NCBI RefSeq assembly: GCF_030848505.1
Contig: NZ_JAVDDU010000001.1
Coordinates: forward strand, 496,001 to 560,000
DNA from: Marinimicrobium hydrolyticum
GTDB lineage: Bacteria > Pseudomonadota > Gammaproteobacteria > Pseudomonadales > Cellvibrionaceae
DNA length: 64,000 bases
Direction of reading: 5' to 3'
Positions 34,139-43,181 of the stretch are shown here, one piece after another. Below the pieces are notes generated by a model. It did no database searches, had not been told where the DNA came from, and worked only from the letters and a program-made list of their open reading frames with translations. The first letter of the stretch is position 1, and every line of letters begins with the position of its first letter. The translations under genes were made by a program, and so were the position numbers.

Positions 34139-35011
34139 ATGCCACGGGAGCTCAGGTTAGATGTCGATGGTTTGTCATTCGCGGCCCAGGATTGGGGTGC
34201 GGAGGGACAGATGCCCGTTATGGCCTTACACGGTTGGTTGGACAATAGCGCCAGCTTCAATGTTATCGCCCCTCAGCTAACCGGATTGCACCTGGTCGCC
34301 CTGGACCTGGCCGGTCACGGCCAAAGTGACCACCGCCCCGGTTCGGCGCCCTACAACATCTGGGAAGACGTGGCTGAAGTATTCGCCATTGCGGATCAGT
34401 TGGGGTGGGAGCGTTTTGCCCTTTTGGGCCACTCACGCGGCGCCATGATTGGCATGCTAGCCGCGGGTACCTTTCCCGAGCGAATCTCACATCTGGCCCT
34501 GGTCGAAGGGCTGTGGCCAAAACCACCTACTGCTGCTGATGCCCCCGGGCAGCTCGCTCGTTCTATCTCCGAGGGGCGCGCCCTGGCATGCAAACCCCTG
34601 CGCGTGTATAAAGATCTGGATCGCGCTGTACGTGCTCGTGAGCGCGGTATGTTCCCGCTCAGTTATCAAGCCGCCAGTGCCCTCACAGAACGAGGAGTCC
34701 GGCCGGTCGAAGGGGGGTATACCTGGAGTACCGATCAACGCCTCTTTGCTCCTTCGGCGGTCAAGTTGACCGAGGACCATATCAAAGCATTTATTCAGCG
34801 TATTGAGGCCCCCGTTAAACTGATACTGGCGGAGGAGGGGATTCCCGAAATGTTTCCGCATTACCGTGAAGCTTTAGATTTATTCTCACCCTTGAATATG
34901 GAATTACTGCCCGGCGGACATCATTTGCATATGGAAGAGCAGGCGGACAAAGTTGCCACTATCTTGCAGCCATTTTTTGACACTGCCACCGCCGTGGCCG
35001 TAGACGATTAA
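34139..35011 (+). CDS. Alpha/beta-fold hydrolase
   Basis: 290-aa cytosolic alpha/beta hydrolase. The oxyanion segment ALHGWLDN, the DLAGHGQSDH loop, nucleophile Ser99 in GHSRG and the C-terminal histidine in PGGHHLHM are present. The family contains esterases and epoxide hydrolases, and no substrate can be read here. ATG 34139 is preceded by GAGGTGAGG. It probably forms a transcription unit with sixA upstream and the DUF4892 gene downstream. Confidence 0.85.
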   Translation: MPRELRLDVDGLSFAAQDWGAEGQMPVMALHGWLDNSASFNVIAPQLTGLHLVALDLAGHGQSDHRPGSAPYNIWEDVAEVFAIADQLGWERFALLGHSRGAMIGMLAAGTFPERISHLALVEGLWPKPPTAADAPGQLARSISEGRALACKPLRVYKDLDRAVRARERGMFPLSYQAASALTERGVRPVEGGYTWSTDQRLFAPSAVKLTEDHIKAFIQRIEAPVKLILAEEGIPEMFPHYREALDLFSPLNMELLPGGHHLHMEEQADKVATILQPFFDTATAVAVDD

Positions 35012-35028
35012 CTAAAGAGAGGTTTCCC

Positions 35029-35946
35029 TTGGCGTTTGCACGTTACGCAGTCATTGTTTGGGCGGTTTTTTTGCTAACCAGTCATGCCCAGGCGCGTTCG
35101 GTAGAAGACCCCCTGGGATTAGAGGTTTTTCCCGGTGCGCGCACATTGCTTGATCAGCGTCAGGCTAATGCCGACTACACCTTGGCGCTGGGGTTATTTC
35201 GTCGCTCAGGAAATCAGTGGCAGATACAAAGGGAGCGGCGCTTGAAAGGCACGGTGATTCGCAGAACACTGGAATTGTCATCGGGTTACAGCGCGCCGGA
35301 GGGATTTGATTTTTATCGTGAGCAACTACAGCCTTTTTCACCCCGTCAGTTATTCTCTTGCACAGGTCGGGAATGTGGCAGTAGCAGCCGCTGGGCGAAT
35401 CAGCATTTCAACGTAATTCAATTGCACGGCCTGGACCAGTATCAACATTATGCCGTGTATGAGTTAACTCGCGCCCAGCGCACGTATTATGTCACCTTGT
35501 ATTCGGTGCAGCGTGGCAACCGCCGTGTGTATATGCAGGTGGACTTAGTGGTACCGACCGTAAGCGCGGAGGAGGAGATTGCCTCCGATCCGGCCAGTCT
35601 AGCGAACCAGCTGCGCTCCCAGGGTTATTTTGTGTTTCCCGGTTTGACCGTTACCGGAACCGTGGATGAGCGTGAAGTCCTGTTGTCAGAGGCTCACGTC
35701 GACGTGCTAGTGGAACTGTTAGAGCAGGAATCCGATTGGCGTTTAGCCTTAGTGGGGCATGACTACGGTGGTACGGATTTGGATGGTCAGCGGCGGGCGT
35801 CGTTACAATACGCCCAGGCGCTTCAAGCGGCGTTGCAAGAGGAGGGTGTTGAGAGCGGCCGCCTGGAAGCTTTTGGTCTGGGAGGGCTGGCGCCCGCGCG
35901 CCGGGGGGAGCGGAGCGCGCGGGTAGAGGTTGTGCTGCTACCTTAG
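35029..35946 (+). CDS. Exported DUF4892-like protein with OmpA-like C-terminal region
   Basis: 305 aa with a signal peptide (YAVIVWAVFLLTSHAQA, cleavage near residue 22). The first ~190 mature residues resemble DUF4892 (DPLGLEVFPGA near the start, FSCTGRECGSS with two cysteines). The final ~80 residues (LALVGHDYGGTD, RRASLQYAQALQAAL, ARVEVVLL) follow the OmpA-like pattern that binds peptidoglycan, which suggests a periplasmic envelope protein. The start is TTG 35029 after AGAGAGGTTTCCC. It converges on folE. Confidence 0.68.
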   Translation: MAFARYAVIVWAVFLLTSHAQARSVEDPLGLEVFPGARTLLDQRQANADYTLALGLFRRSGNQWQIQRERRLKGTVIRRTLELSSGYSAPEGFDFYREQLQPFSPRQLFSCTGRECGSSSRWANQHFNVIQLHGLDQYQHYAVYELTRAQRTYYVTLYSVQRGNRRVYMQVDLVVPTVSAEEEIASDPASLANQLRSQGYFVFPGLTVTGTVDEREVLLSEAHVDVLVELLEQESDWRLALVGHDYGGTDLDGQRRASLQYAQALQAALQEEGVESGRLEAFGLGGLAPARRGERSARVEVVLLP

Positions 35947-35995
35947 CAGGCTATGGGAATGACACCCTAGTCGTGTGGAATGATGTACGGCGCTG

Positions 35996-36535
35996 TTAAC
36001 GCAACAGAGACAAAAACTCGCCACGGGTCGCCTGGTTACTGCGGAAGCTACCCAGCATGGCGGAGGTTTTCATGGTGGAATTCTGTTTCTCTACACCGCG
36101 CATCATCATGCACATATGCTTAGCTTCGATAATAACGCCCACGCCTGACGCGCCGGTTATGTCCAGAATGGAATTGGCGATTTGCAGCGTTAACTGTTCC
36201 TGAATCTGTAGCCGGCGGGCGAACATATCGACAATCCGCGCAATCTTGGACAGTCCCAATACGTGACCGGTAGGAATGTAGGCCACGTGCGCCTTGCCAA
36301 TAAATGGCAACATGTGGTGCTCGCACATGGAGTAAAGCTCAATGTCCTTAACGATGATCATTTCGTCAGAGTCGGAAGGAAATAGCGCGCCGTTGACCAC
36401 ATCATCGATGTTCTGATGATAGCCTCGGGTCAAGAATTGAAACGCCTTGGCCGCGCGCTCTGGGGTATCCGCTAGACCGGGGCGATTCAGGTCTTCGCCT
36501 ACGCTTTTGATGATTTCGGCAAAGTGTTCTTTCAT
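35996..36535 (-). CDS. folE: GTP cyclohydrolase I
   Basis: Converts GTP to dihydroneopterin triphosphate, the first step of folate synthesis. 179 aa. Zinc-site residues are visible in [10 protein letters not shown] and again in [10 protein letters not shown], and active-site segments [11 protein letters not shown] and [15 protein letters not shown] are intact. It starts at ATG 36535 on the minus strand. Upstream lies a 387-nt gap with the palindromic repeat at 36658. Confidence 0.96.
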   Translation of the reverse strand: MKEHFAEIIKSVGEDLNRPGLADTPERAAKAFQFLTRGYHQNIDDVVNGALFPSDSDEMIIVKDIELYSMCEHHMLPFIGKAHVAYIPTGHVLGLSKIARIVDMFARRLQIQEQLTLQIANSILDITGASGVGVIIEAKHMCMMMRGVEKQNSTMKTSAMLGSFRSNQATRGEFLSLLR

Positions 36536-36657
36536 GTTAATTTCCTCGCCCCTGGGGGCATCGTTACGGTCGCGAGTCTCGGCGGGACCCTGAGCGGGCG
36601 CTAGACTAAGCGAAAGTGCAATCGGGGTAAAGTGTAGTGTATCCCGCCACTCATTTC

Positions 36658-36772
36658 ATAACTTATAACGGCACCTCTTTCCGCCACTCTGCGTTGCTTT
36701 TCTTTGACGTAGGCCCACTATGCCTGCAGAAAAGCGCCTTGATTGGCGAAGAAATCCACTCGCCATAAGTTA
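36658..36772. repeat. 115-bp imperfect palindromic repeat between folE and prmB
   Basis: Ends TAACTTAT (36659-36666) and ATAAGTTA (36765-36772) are complementary. The interior is also roughly palindromic, with GCTTTTCT against AGAAAAGC and GTAGGCCCAC against GTGGGC-like sequence near the centre. It sits between divergent genes and is unrelated to the nested-hairpin core. Nothing else was recognised in 36536-36922. Confidence 0.65.
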
Positions 36773-36922
36773 CAAAATAAGCGGCGGGGTACACTCGCGC
36801 TATTCATCAGCTTTGCGTAGCTTTACGGTTATCGCTTGAAAACGGCGTGGCGTGAGCTTACCTGCGCCCAAACAGGTTACAATGCCCCGCCGATCCACCG
36901 TTTTTTTTGAGGACCCGAACGC

Positions 36923-37846
36923 GTGAGCCTTTCTGAGCAGGATATCTGTAGCGAACTCCTTTCCGTACGCGATTACCTCCGCTGGGGAACCAGCCAATTC
37001 AATGCCGCTGAGCTGTATTTTGGCCACGGTACCGACAACGCCTGGGACGAAGCGGTGCAATTGGTGCTGCACGCCCTGCATTTGCCGGTACAGGAGGCCA
37101 ACCCTCTGTGGCTGGACGCCCGCTTGACACTCAGTGAGCGGCGCGCCGTGGTCAATCTGTTGCAGCGGCGAATTCAAGAGCGTGTCCCCGCGGCTTATTT
37201 AACGGGTGAGGCTTGGTTTGCCGGCTTGCGATTTCGGGTGGATGAGCGGGTTTTGGTCCCGCGCTCGCCTATCGCCGAATTGATCGAGCAGCGTTTCGAA
37301 CCCTGGTTGAGTCAGGAACCGGAGCGTATTTTGGATCTGTGTACTGGCAGCGGCTGCATCGGTATTGCGTGTGCCTACGCCTTCCCGGAAGCACGCGTGG
37401 ACCTGAGCGATATTTCTCCCGACGCGCTGCAAGTCGCGGAACAAAATATTGTGGGCCATCAGTTGGAAGACCGGGTCGAAGCCCGGGAGTCCGACCTGTT
37501 TGCAGGGCTAGAAGGCCAGGTGTACGACCTCATTGTCAGCAATCCCCCCTACGTCGATCAGCAGGATCTGGCGGCTATGCCGGCGGAATACCATGCCGAG
37601 CCGGCGCTTGGATTGGCCTCCGGCGCCGACGGTCTGGATTTTACCCGCCGGCTGCTTCAGGAGGCCTCAGGCCATCTCAGTGAAGACGGCCTTTTGGTCG
37701 TGGAAGTGGGCAATTCACAGGCTGCGTTGGAAGATGCTTTTCCCGAGCTGCCCATGACCTGGGTGGAATTTGAGCGGGGTGGCCATGGGGTTTTTGTGCT
37801 CGCCGCGGCGGACCTGCGAGACAGCTTTCCCGCGAGTCACGTATAA
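36923..37846 (+). CDS. prmB: Ribosomal protein L3 glutamine methyltransferase PrmB
   Basis: SAM-dependent N5-glutamine methyltransferase that modifies ribosomal protein L3. 307 aa; N-terminal helical domain, then [10 protein letters not shown] (138-147) for SAM and NPPY (207-210) for glutamine. The surrounding [21 protein letters not shown] distinguishes PrmB from PrmC. The start is GTG 36923. aroC follows, the usual order in gammaproteobacteria. Confidence 0.95.
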   Translation: MSLSEQDICSELLSVRDYLRWGTSQFNAAELYFGHGTDNAWDEAVQLVLHALHLPVQEANPLWLDARLTLSERRAVVNLLQRRIQERVPAAYLTGEAWFAGLRFRVDERVLVPRSPIAELIEQRFEPWLSQEPERILDLCTGSGCIGIACAYAFPEARVDLSDISPDALQVAEQNIVGHQLEDRVEARESDLFAGLEGQVYDLIVSNPPYVDQQDLAAMPAEYHAEPALGLASGADGLDFTRRLLQEASGHLSEDGLLVVEVGNSQAALEDAFPELPMTWVEFERGGHGVFVLAAADLRDSFPASHV

Positions 37847-37882
37847 TCGCCCTCAAACACTCTTTAACTCTTGGATTCCGTT

Positions 37883-38986
37883 ATGTCCGGTAATACCTTT
37901 GGCAAACTCTTTACCCTGACCACCTTTGGTGAAAGCCACGGCCCGGCCTTGGGCGCGGTGGTGGACGGCTGCCCGCCCGGATTGAGTCTGTCCGAGGAGG
38001 ACTTGCAACAGGATCTGGATCGGCGTAAACCCGGTCAATCACGTTATACCACTCAGCGCCGGGAAGCGGATCAGGTGCGCATACTGTCCGGCGTGTTTGA
38101 AGGTAAAACCACCGGTACACCCATTGGTTTGTTGATTGAGAACACCGATCAACGCTCCAAAGATTATTCCAATATCAAGGATCAGTTTCGTCCGGCGCAC
38201 GCGGATTACTCCTATATGCAGAAGTACGGCGTGCGGGATTATCGGGGCGGCGGACGCTCCTCGGCCCGCGAGACTGCCATGCGTGTGGCTGCCGGTGGCA
38301 TTGCTAAAAAGTATTTGCGTGAACACTTTGGTATTGAAGTGCGCGGTTATTTATCCCAACTGGGTCCCATTGCCATCGAGCAAGTGGACTGGGAACAGAT
38401 CGATCAAAACCCGTTTTTTTGTCCGGATGCTAGCAAAGTGGCCGCCATGGAAGAGTATATGCAAGCCCTGAACAAAGAGGGCAATTCCGTCGGTGCCAAA
38501 ATTACCGTAGTGGCAACAGGCGTGAGTCCGGGATTGGGCGAACCGATTTTTGATCGACTCGACGCCGATATCGCTCATGGTCTGATGAGCATCAATGCCG
38601 TCAAAGGTGTCGAGATCGGCGCTGGCTTTGCGTCCGTGGCGCAAAAGGGCACTGACCACCGGGACGAGATAACCCCAGAGGGGTTTCTGTCCAACAATGC
38701 CGGAGGCATTCTCGGCGGCATCTCCTCCGGCCAGGACATCGTGGCCCACTTGGCCCTCAAGCCCACGTCCAGCTTGCGCATTCCCGGGCGCAGTGTGAAC
38801 TCACACGGCGAACCCGTGGAGGTGGTTACCACCGGCCGCCATGATCCCTGCGTGGGTATCCGTGCGACGCCCATCGCTGAGGCCATGCTGGCTCTGGTGC
38901 TCATGGATCACGCCTTGCGGCAAAGGGCGCAGAACGGTGCGGTGGAACACAGCGTGCCGGTAATTCCCGCCCAGGCAGAGGGTTAG
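37883..38986 (+). CDS. aroC: Chorismate synthase
   Basis: Final shikimate-pathway enzyme, converting EPSP to chorismate with reduced FMN. I chose ATG 37883 ([10 protein letters not shown]) over the TTG at 37871, giving 367 aa. Conserved motifs include [32 protein letters not shown] and GGISSGQDI. It supplies chorismate for the trp genes located about 15 kb downstream. An MFS gene follows after 11 nt. Confidence 0.97.
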   Translation: MSGNTFGKLFTLTTFGESHGPALGAVVDGCPPGLSLSEEDLQQDLDRRKPGQSRYTTQRREADQVRILSGVFEGKTTGTPIGLLIENTDQRSKDYSNIKDQFRPAHADYSYMQKYGVRDYRGGGRSSARETAMRVAAGGIAKKYLREHFGIEVRGYLSQLGPIAIEQVDWEQIDQNPFFCPDASKVAAMEEYMQALNKEGNSVGAKITVVATGVSPGLGEPIFDRLDADIAHGLMSINAVKGVEIGAGFASVAQKGTDHRDEITPEGFLSNNAGGILGGISSGQDIVAHLALKPTSSLRIPGRSVNSHGEPVEVVTTGRHDPCVGIRATPIAEAMLALVLMDHALRQRAQNGAVEHSVPVIPAQAEG

Positions 38987-38997
38987 GGCGGCCGCTT

Positions 38998-40170
38998 ATG
39001 GTGGCTCGGCGGGACTTGCCGTACTGGCGACTGTCGGGCTTCTATGCGTTTTACTTTGCGGTACTCGGGGCCCTGATTCCCTATTGGGGTCTGTACCTCA
39101 AGTCTCTGGGTTATTCCTCGCCACAAATCGGCCTGATCGCCGCCATCATCATGGGCACCAAGGTGGTGGCACCGCTGTTTTGGGGCTGGCTTGCGGAGCA
39201 TTCAGGCCAGCGCTTGGGGGTAATCCGTCTAGGTAGTTTTCTCGCCTGTCTCACCTTTTTGGGTATCTTTTTTTATCGCTCGGAGTTTGCCTGGCTGGCT
39301 CTGGTCGTGGCCTGCTATACCTTCTTTTGGAACGCCGTTTTACCCCAATTCGAAGTTGTCACCTTAGATTATCTGGATCAACATTATGATCGCTATAGCC
39401 AAATTAGGCTGTGGGGATCGGTGGGCTTTATTCTGGCCGTGGTCGGTTTGGGCTGGGTGTTCGATGTGGTCGATATTTACCATCTGCCCGTTTTTATCCT
39501 CAGTTTTTTGATCATGATTTTGCTGGCCAGCCTCAGTTTGCCGGCCGGCGCCCAACAGAGTTCCGACGAAGTCACGCACAGTCTTCGGCATCTGCTGAGC
39601 CAGCCTGCGAGTTTAAGCTTTTTTGCAGTGTGCTTTTTACTGCAGCTAAGTCATGGACCCTACTACACGTTTTACAGTCTGTATTTAGTGGAGCAGTACG
39701 GTTATACCCGCTCCGCCACCGGTCTGCTTTGGGCGCTGGGCGTGGTGGCGGAAGTGGGCATTTTTTTGGTGATGCACAAGTTGGTGCGTCGCTGGGGTGT
39801 GCGCTATTTGCTCTTGGTTAGCCTGTTACTGACGGCTGTGCGCTGGGTCATGATTGGCTTTGGTGCTGGGAGCTTAGGTGTTCTTTTGCTAGCGCAATTG
39901 TTGCACGCGTTCAGTTTTGCGGTGGCGCACGCGATGGCAATTGAGTGGGTTCGGCGGCAGTTTCCAGGGCGGCAGCAGGGGCATGGACAAGCCTTGTACA
40001 GCGCCTTGAGTTTTGGCGCAGGCGGTGCCTTGGGCGCCATGTTAAGCGGGTTGGTGTGGGACTTTAGTCCGCAATGGACCTTTGCCGCCGCTGCCGTAGC
40101 GGCGTTACTGGCGTATGCTATTGGCTGGTGGGGAATTCGAGACGACAACCCGGGAGCGAGCAAACTATGA
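38998..40170 (+). CDS. MFS transporter (HcaT/MFS_1-like)
   Basis: 390-aa inner-membrane carrier with about twelve hydrophobic helices. The start PYWRLSGFYAFYFAVLGALI and the following WGLYLKSLGYSSPQIG, together with the GWLAEHSGQR loop between helices 2 and 3, match the HcaT-like branch of the major facilitator superfamily. Substrate unknown. It overlaps the next gene by four bases (ATGA), so the carrier and the nitrilase-fold enzyme are coupled. Confidence 0.85.
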   Translation: MVARRDLPYWRLSGFYAFYFAVLGALIPYWGLYLKSLGYSSPQIGLIAAIIMGTKVVAPLFWGWLAEHSGQRLGVIRLGSFLACLTFLGIFFYRSEFAWLALVVACYTFFWNAVLPQFEVVTLDYLDQHYDRYSQIRLWGSVGFILAVVGLGWVFDVVDIYHLPVFILSFLIMILLASLSLPAGAQQSSDEVTHSLRHLLSQPASLSFFAVCFLLQLSHGPYYTFYSLYLVEQYGYTRSATGLLWALGVVAEVGIFLVMHKLVRRWGVRYLLLVSLLLTAVRWVMIGFGAGSLGVLLLAQLLHAFSFAVAHAMAIEWVRRQFPGRQQGHGQALYSALSFGAGGALGAMLSGLVWDFSPQWTFAAAAVAALLAYAIGWWGIRDDNPGASKL

Positions 40171-40943
40171 ACAACTTACGCGTGGCCTTGATCCAAAGCG
40201 CAATTGTTGCCCGGGCACCGGAAGCGAACCTGCAGTGGTACGAGGAGCAGATGGCGGGCGCCCAAGGTTGCGATCTGTTGGTACTGCCAGAAGTGTTCAC
40301 CACCGGTTTTAGCGCCAGTGCCCGGGATTATGCCGAGAGTGTGGACGGCCGTGCCTATCAGTGGATGGCGGACCAGGCACAAAAACTCGGTGCTGTGGTT
40401 ACCGGCAGTTTGGTGGTGCTGGAAGCCGGTCGATATGTGAACCGGCTGGTGTGGATGCCGCCGGACGGTCGTTATCGGCACTACGATAAGCGGCACCTAT
40501 TCCGCATGGCCGGGGAGCATCAACGTTTCGCCATGGGGCGGGAGCGGGTGCTCGTGGAGCTGCGTGGCTGGCGAATTCTGCCCCTGGTGTGCTATGACCT
40601 GCGCTTCCCGGTGTGGAGTCGCAATCGTAACGATTACGACCTGGCGCTTTACGTGGCGAACTGGCCCGCGGCCCGCGCTTTGCACTGGCAGCGATTATTG
40701 CAGGCGCGCGCCATTGAGAATCTCAGTTATGTGGTGGGCGTAAACAGAATTGGCCAGGATGATTCCGGGCAAGCGTACCAGGGAGATACCGGAGTCTACG
40801 GACCGGGCGGCGAAGTGTTGCTGGAGGCGGGAGATGAACCGGGTTGCTTTTGTGTCGAGCTGGATGCCAGCCGCTTAAGTGAATACCGGGCGTCGTTTCC
40901 CGCTCACTTGGACGCGGATCACTTTGATCTGAAGATGGACTGA
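40167..40943 (+). CDS. Carbon-nitrogen hydrolase, YafV/omega-amidase-like
   Basis: 258-aa nitrilase-superfamily enzyme with the Glu-Lys-Cys triad visible: Glu42 in LPEVFTTGF, Lys108 in YDKRHLFRM and Cys142 in LVCYDLRFP. The closest recognised group is YafV, an omega-amidase that repairs 2-oxoglutaramate-type products. ATG 40167 overlaps the MFS stop codon; a longer in-frame start at 40074 would intrude into the MFS gene. It converges on the outer-membrane protein gene. Confidence 0.88.
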   Translation: MNNLRVALIQSAIVARAPEANLQWYEEQMAGAQGCDLLVLPEVFTTGFSASARDYAESVDGRAYQWMADQAQKLGAVVTGSLVVLEAGRYVNRLVWMPPDGRYRHYDKRHLFRMAGEHQRFAMGRERVLVELRGWRILPLVCYDLRFPVWSRNRNDYDLALYVANWPAARALHWQRLLQARAIENLSYVVGVNRIGQDDSGQAYQGDTGVYGPGGEVLLEAGDEPGCFCVELDASRLSEYRASFPAHLDADHFDLKMD

Positions 40944-40951
40944 GGGCCGGT

Positions 40952-41052
40952 CCCTGCGAGCTCCCGGCGCTTCGGGATACCTCACGACCCTGTAAGTCGG
41001 ACCCTACGCGCTCCCGGCGCTTCGGGACACTCCTCACTTCCCTGTGAGTCGT
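40952..41052. repeat. Tandem direct repeat of about 50 bp (two units)
   Basis: Units 40952-41001 and 41002-41052 share GCTCCCGGCGCTTCGGGA and end in CCCTGTRAGTCG, with scattered differences between units. Each contains a CCCG...CGGG mini-hairpin. It fills the space between convergent stop codons of the amidase and outer-membrane protein genes. Confidence 0.75.
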
Positions 41053-41072
41053 TAATGGCCTTGGGGCGGACC

Positions 41073-41804
41073 TTAGAATTTAAGCGTAACGGCCGCGTAG
41101 GGTCCTTTAAGATCCATGTCTGCGTGAGCACCACCATTGTCCATTTCAACACTCAGCTGACGGTAACCCAGCTCAATGCCGGCATCGATGGCTGAGCGGA
41201 AGGTGTAGCCTACATTGGCGCTGACATCGGTGACGCTGTGATCGTTAAAGCTCAAAACATTGCCCTGAGCGCCCACGGACCAGCCGGAGAACGGGAGGCG
41301 AAAACGCGCCTGACCGTACACCATGGGAATGGCCTGATCAATGTCCACGGTTTCGGTGAAAGCTTCGCCTTCGGCGCGGATGTAACCGTCGAAGAGACGC
41401 AGAGTGAGACCCAGATTCAGAGTTACCCAGTTATCCATGATTTGGTAGTAAAGGGTAAGGTCGGTATGGGTCAAATCCAGATCCGTTGCTACCTCTTCAT
41501 TGGCAAAGTATGTCTGGTTGTCCAGCGTGAACGTCTGGTCAATTCGGGATGTCTGACTGCTGCTGATGCGAGTATGTTGTACGCGGGCGTTGGGCAGCAC
41601 GGGCAGAAAGTGCTCGAACGCCAGATAAACGTACATGTTGTCACTTTCTTCCAGCCCCAACTGCTCAGCGCTGATGCTGGGATTACCCACCTGACCACTG
41701 TACTCCCCCTGCCAGTAACCGGCGCCAGCATGCAGAGCCAAAAGATCGGCGGAGGCGAAGGGAGAGGCAAGTGCCAGGCCTGTGGCGAGAATAAGCTTTT
41801 TCAT
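41073..41804 (-). CDS. TIGR04219-family outer-membrane beta-barrel protein
   Basis: 243 aa with a signal peptide (MKKLILATGLALASPFASA, cleaved about residue 19). The mature protein alternates short aromatic beta strands and ends in VTLKF, the terminal phenylalanine expected of outer-membrane proteins. Features such as LHAGAGYWQGEYSG and VGYTFRSAIDAGIELGYR match the TIGR04219 family. Function unknown. Confidence 0.85.
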   Translation of the reverse strand: MKKLILATGLALASPFASADLLALHAGAGYWQGEYSGQVGNPSISAEQLGLEESDNMYVYLAFEHFLPVLPNARVQHTRISSSQTSRIDQTFTLDNQTYFANEEVATDLDLTHTDLTLYYQIMDNWVTLNLGLTLRLFDGYIRAEGEAFTETVDIDQAIPMVYGQARFRLPFSGWSVGAQGNVLSFNDHSVTDVSANVGYTFRSAIDAGIELGYRQLSVEMDNGGAHADMDLKGPYAAVTLKF

Positions 41805-41996
41805 AGGGTATTTCCTGCAAAGTTGTCATGGGCTGCCGCCAGCGGTGTGTTCTTACTGGCAGAGCAAAAACCGCCCTGTGGTTGATAGTTACGTGCACCT
41901 ATCTTAGCAGAGGTGGCGGGAAAAAGTGTGATTGGGCTAACTTTGTGATACTCGAATTGTGCCTAAAGCGCGTCTGTGTAGCCGTATGACGTAACT

Positions 41997-42024
41997 TTGC
42001 AGTCGACGCGTTTTCACGTATAAA
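41997..42024 (+). promoter_or_regulatory. Sigma-70 promoter candidate for the isomerase-like gene
   Basis: TTGCAG (41997-42002) and TATAAA (42019-42024) are separated by 16 nt, about 80 nt ahead of the ATG at 42105. The rest of 41805-42104 holds nothing else recognised. Confidence 0.5.
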
Positions 42025-42104
42025 GGGAGCCTCGCCAGAGGTGGAAGAAGAAAAAACGGCAAGCTTTATACAATTCCAATAAACCCCAAAGAGAGGTCCA
42101 ATAC

Positions 42105-43016
42105 ATGAACACAATCAATCGAAGATCCTTTTTACGGCTGTCCGGTGGTTTGGCATCGGGCACTATGATTGCTGCCAGCATGGGCTCGGCAGCGTTGCTG
42201 AGCGCCTGTGGTCGCGAAGAATCCGCCGTTCCAGCCGCCGCTGGTCCGGGCAACAACGGGAATAAGTTTGGCTTGCAGCTGTACACCTTGCGTGATGTGA
42301 TTCAAGAAGACCCTCGTGCCGTACTGGCTCAAGTGGCGTCCTACGATTATAAGCAGATAGAAAGCTACGAAGGCCCCATGGGGATTTACTGGGGCATGGG
42401 CAATACCGGTTTCAAAGAGTATATGGACGAGCTGGGCATGACCATGATCTCCAGCCACGTCAACAATTTTAACGATTTTGATAGCTTCAGCCGCAAGGTG
42501 GATGAGGCCGCTGAGATTGGCGTTAAATACCTAATTTGTCCTTACGCCCAACGCAACAGCCTGGACGAGTACCGGACGCTGGCTGAAGAATTCAACCGTG
42601 CCGGGGAGATCGCCAAAAACGCGGGTCTGCGCTTTGCCTACCACAACCATGGTTACACGTTTGAGGAGATGGAAGGCCAATATCCCCAAGACCTGCTGAT
42701 GGAAAACACCGACGCCGACTTGGTGGATTTCGAACTGGATATTTACTGGGTTGCCGCTGTGAATGCCGACCCCGCGCAGTGGTTGCGCAAGTATCCGGGT
42801 CGCTTCGCGCTCTCGCACGTTAAAGATATCCGCACAAATGGTCAGCCTCAGTCCACCACTCTGGGTCAGGGTGCCATTGACTGGCCGACCTTGCTGCCGC
42901 TGGCGAGAGAGCAGGGCATGGAGTACTTCATCGTGGAGCAGGAAGATTACGAGGGCACAACGCCTTTGCAGGCCGTGGCTGACGGTGCCGAATACATGCG
43001 CAGCATCGAGTTCTAA
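42105..43016 (+). CDS. Exported sugar phosphate isomerase/epimerase-like protein
   Basis: 303 aa. The N terminus carries a Tat motif (RRSFLRLSGG) and a lipobox (LLSAC, Cys35), so it is a Tat-exported lipoprotein candidate. The rest is a xylose isomerase-like TIM barrel with LQLYTLRD, ISSHVNNF, FAYHNHGYTFEE, VDFELDIYWV, LSHVKDI and IVEQEDYEGT carrying likely metal ligands. Such exported family members are often assigned to sugar or polyol metabolism, but the substrate is unknown. It is followed by element F and converges on the LysR gene. Confidence 0.85.
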   Translation: MNTINRRSFLRLSGGLASGTMIAASMGSAALLSACGREESAVPAAAGPGNNGNKFGLQLYTLRDVIQEDPRAVLAQVASYDYKQIESYEGPMGIYWGMGNTGFKEYMDELGMTMISSHVNNFNDFDSFSRKVDEAAEIGVKYLICPYAQRNSLDEYRTLAEEFNRAGEIAKNAGLRFAYHNHGYTFEEMEGQYPQDLLMENTDADLVDFELDIYWVAAVNADPAQWLRKYPGRFALSHVKDIRTNGQPQSTTLGQGAIDWPTLLPLAREQGMEYFIVEQEDYEGTTPLQAVADGAEYMRSIEF

Positions 43017-43054
43017 CTCGAGTTTCGGAGCTCAGAGGCAATTGTATGGCACGG

Positions 43055-43164
43055 AGCTGAGCGGGCTGCGCCCTTTGCGGGACCGTCGGAGGCATGGATG
43101 CCGACGTCGAGCGTGCAGGGACGCATTCACAGCGTGTCCCGCAAAGGGCGCAGCCCGCTCGGCT
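43055..43164. repeat. Nested-hairpin element, copy F
   Basis: Perfect 25-bp arms (43059-43083 and 43136-43160, beginning GAGCGGGCTGCG), extendable by four pairs through one G.T, enclose 52 nt. The inner hairpin is CGTCGG...CATGG-ATGCCGACG with a 3-nt bulge, then GAGCGTGCAGGGACGCATT and CACAGCGT. It fills the gap between convergent stop codons of the isomerase-like and LysR genes. Confidence 0.87.
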
Positions 43165-43181
43165 TACGGAAATCTTAAGCT

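Noticed and set aside
40952-41052. CRISPR array
   Set aside because: Only two adjacent diverged units with no spacers and no cas genes.
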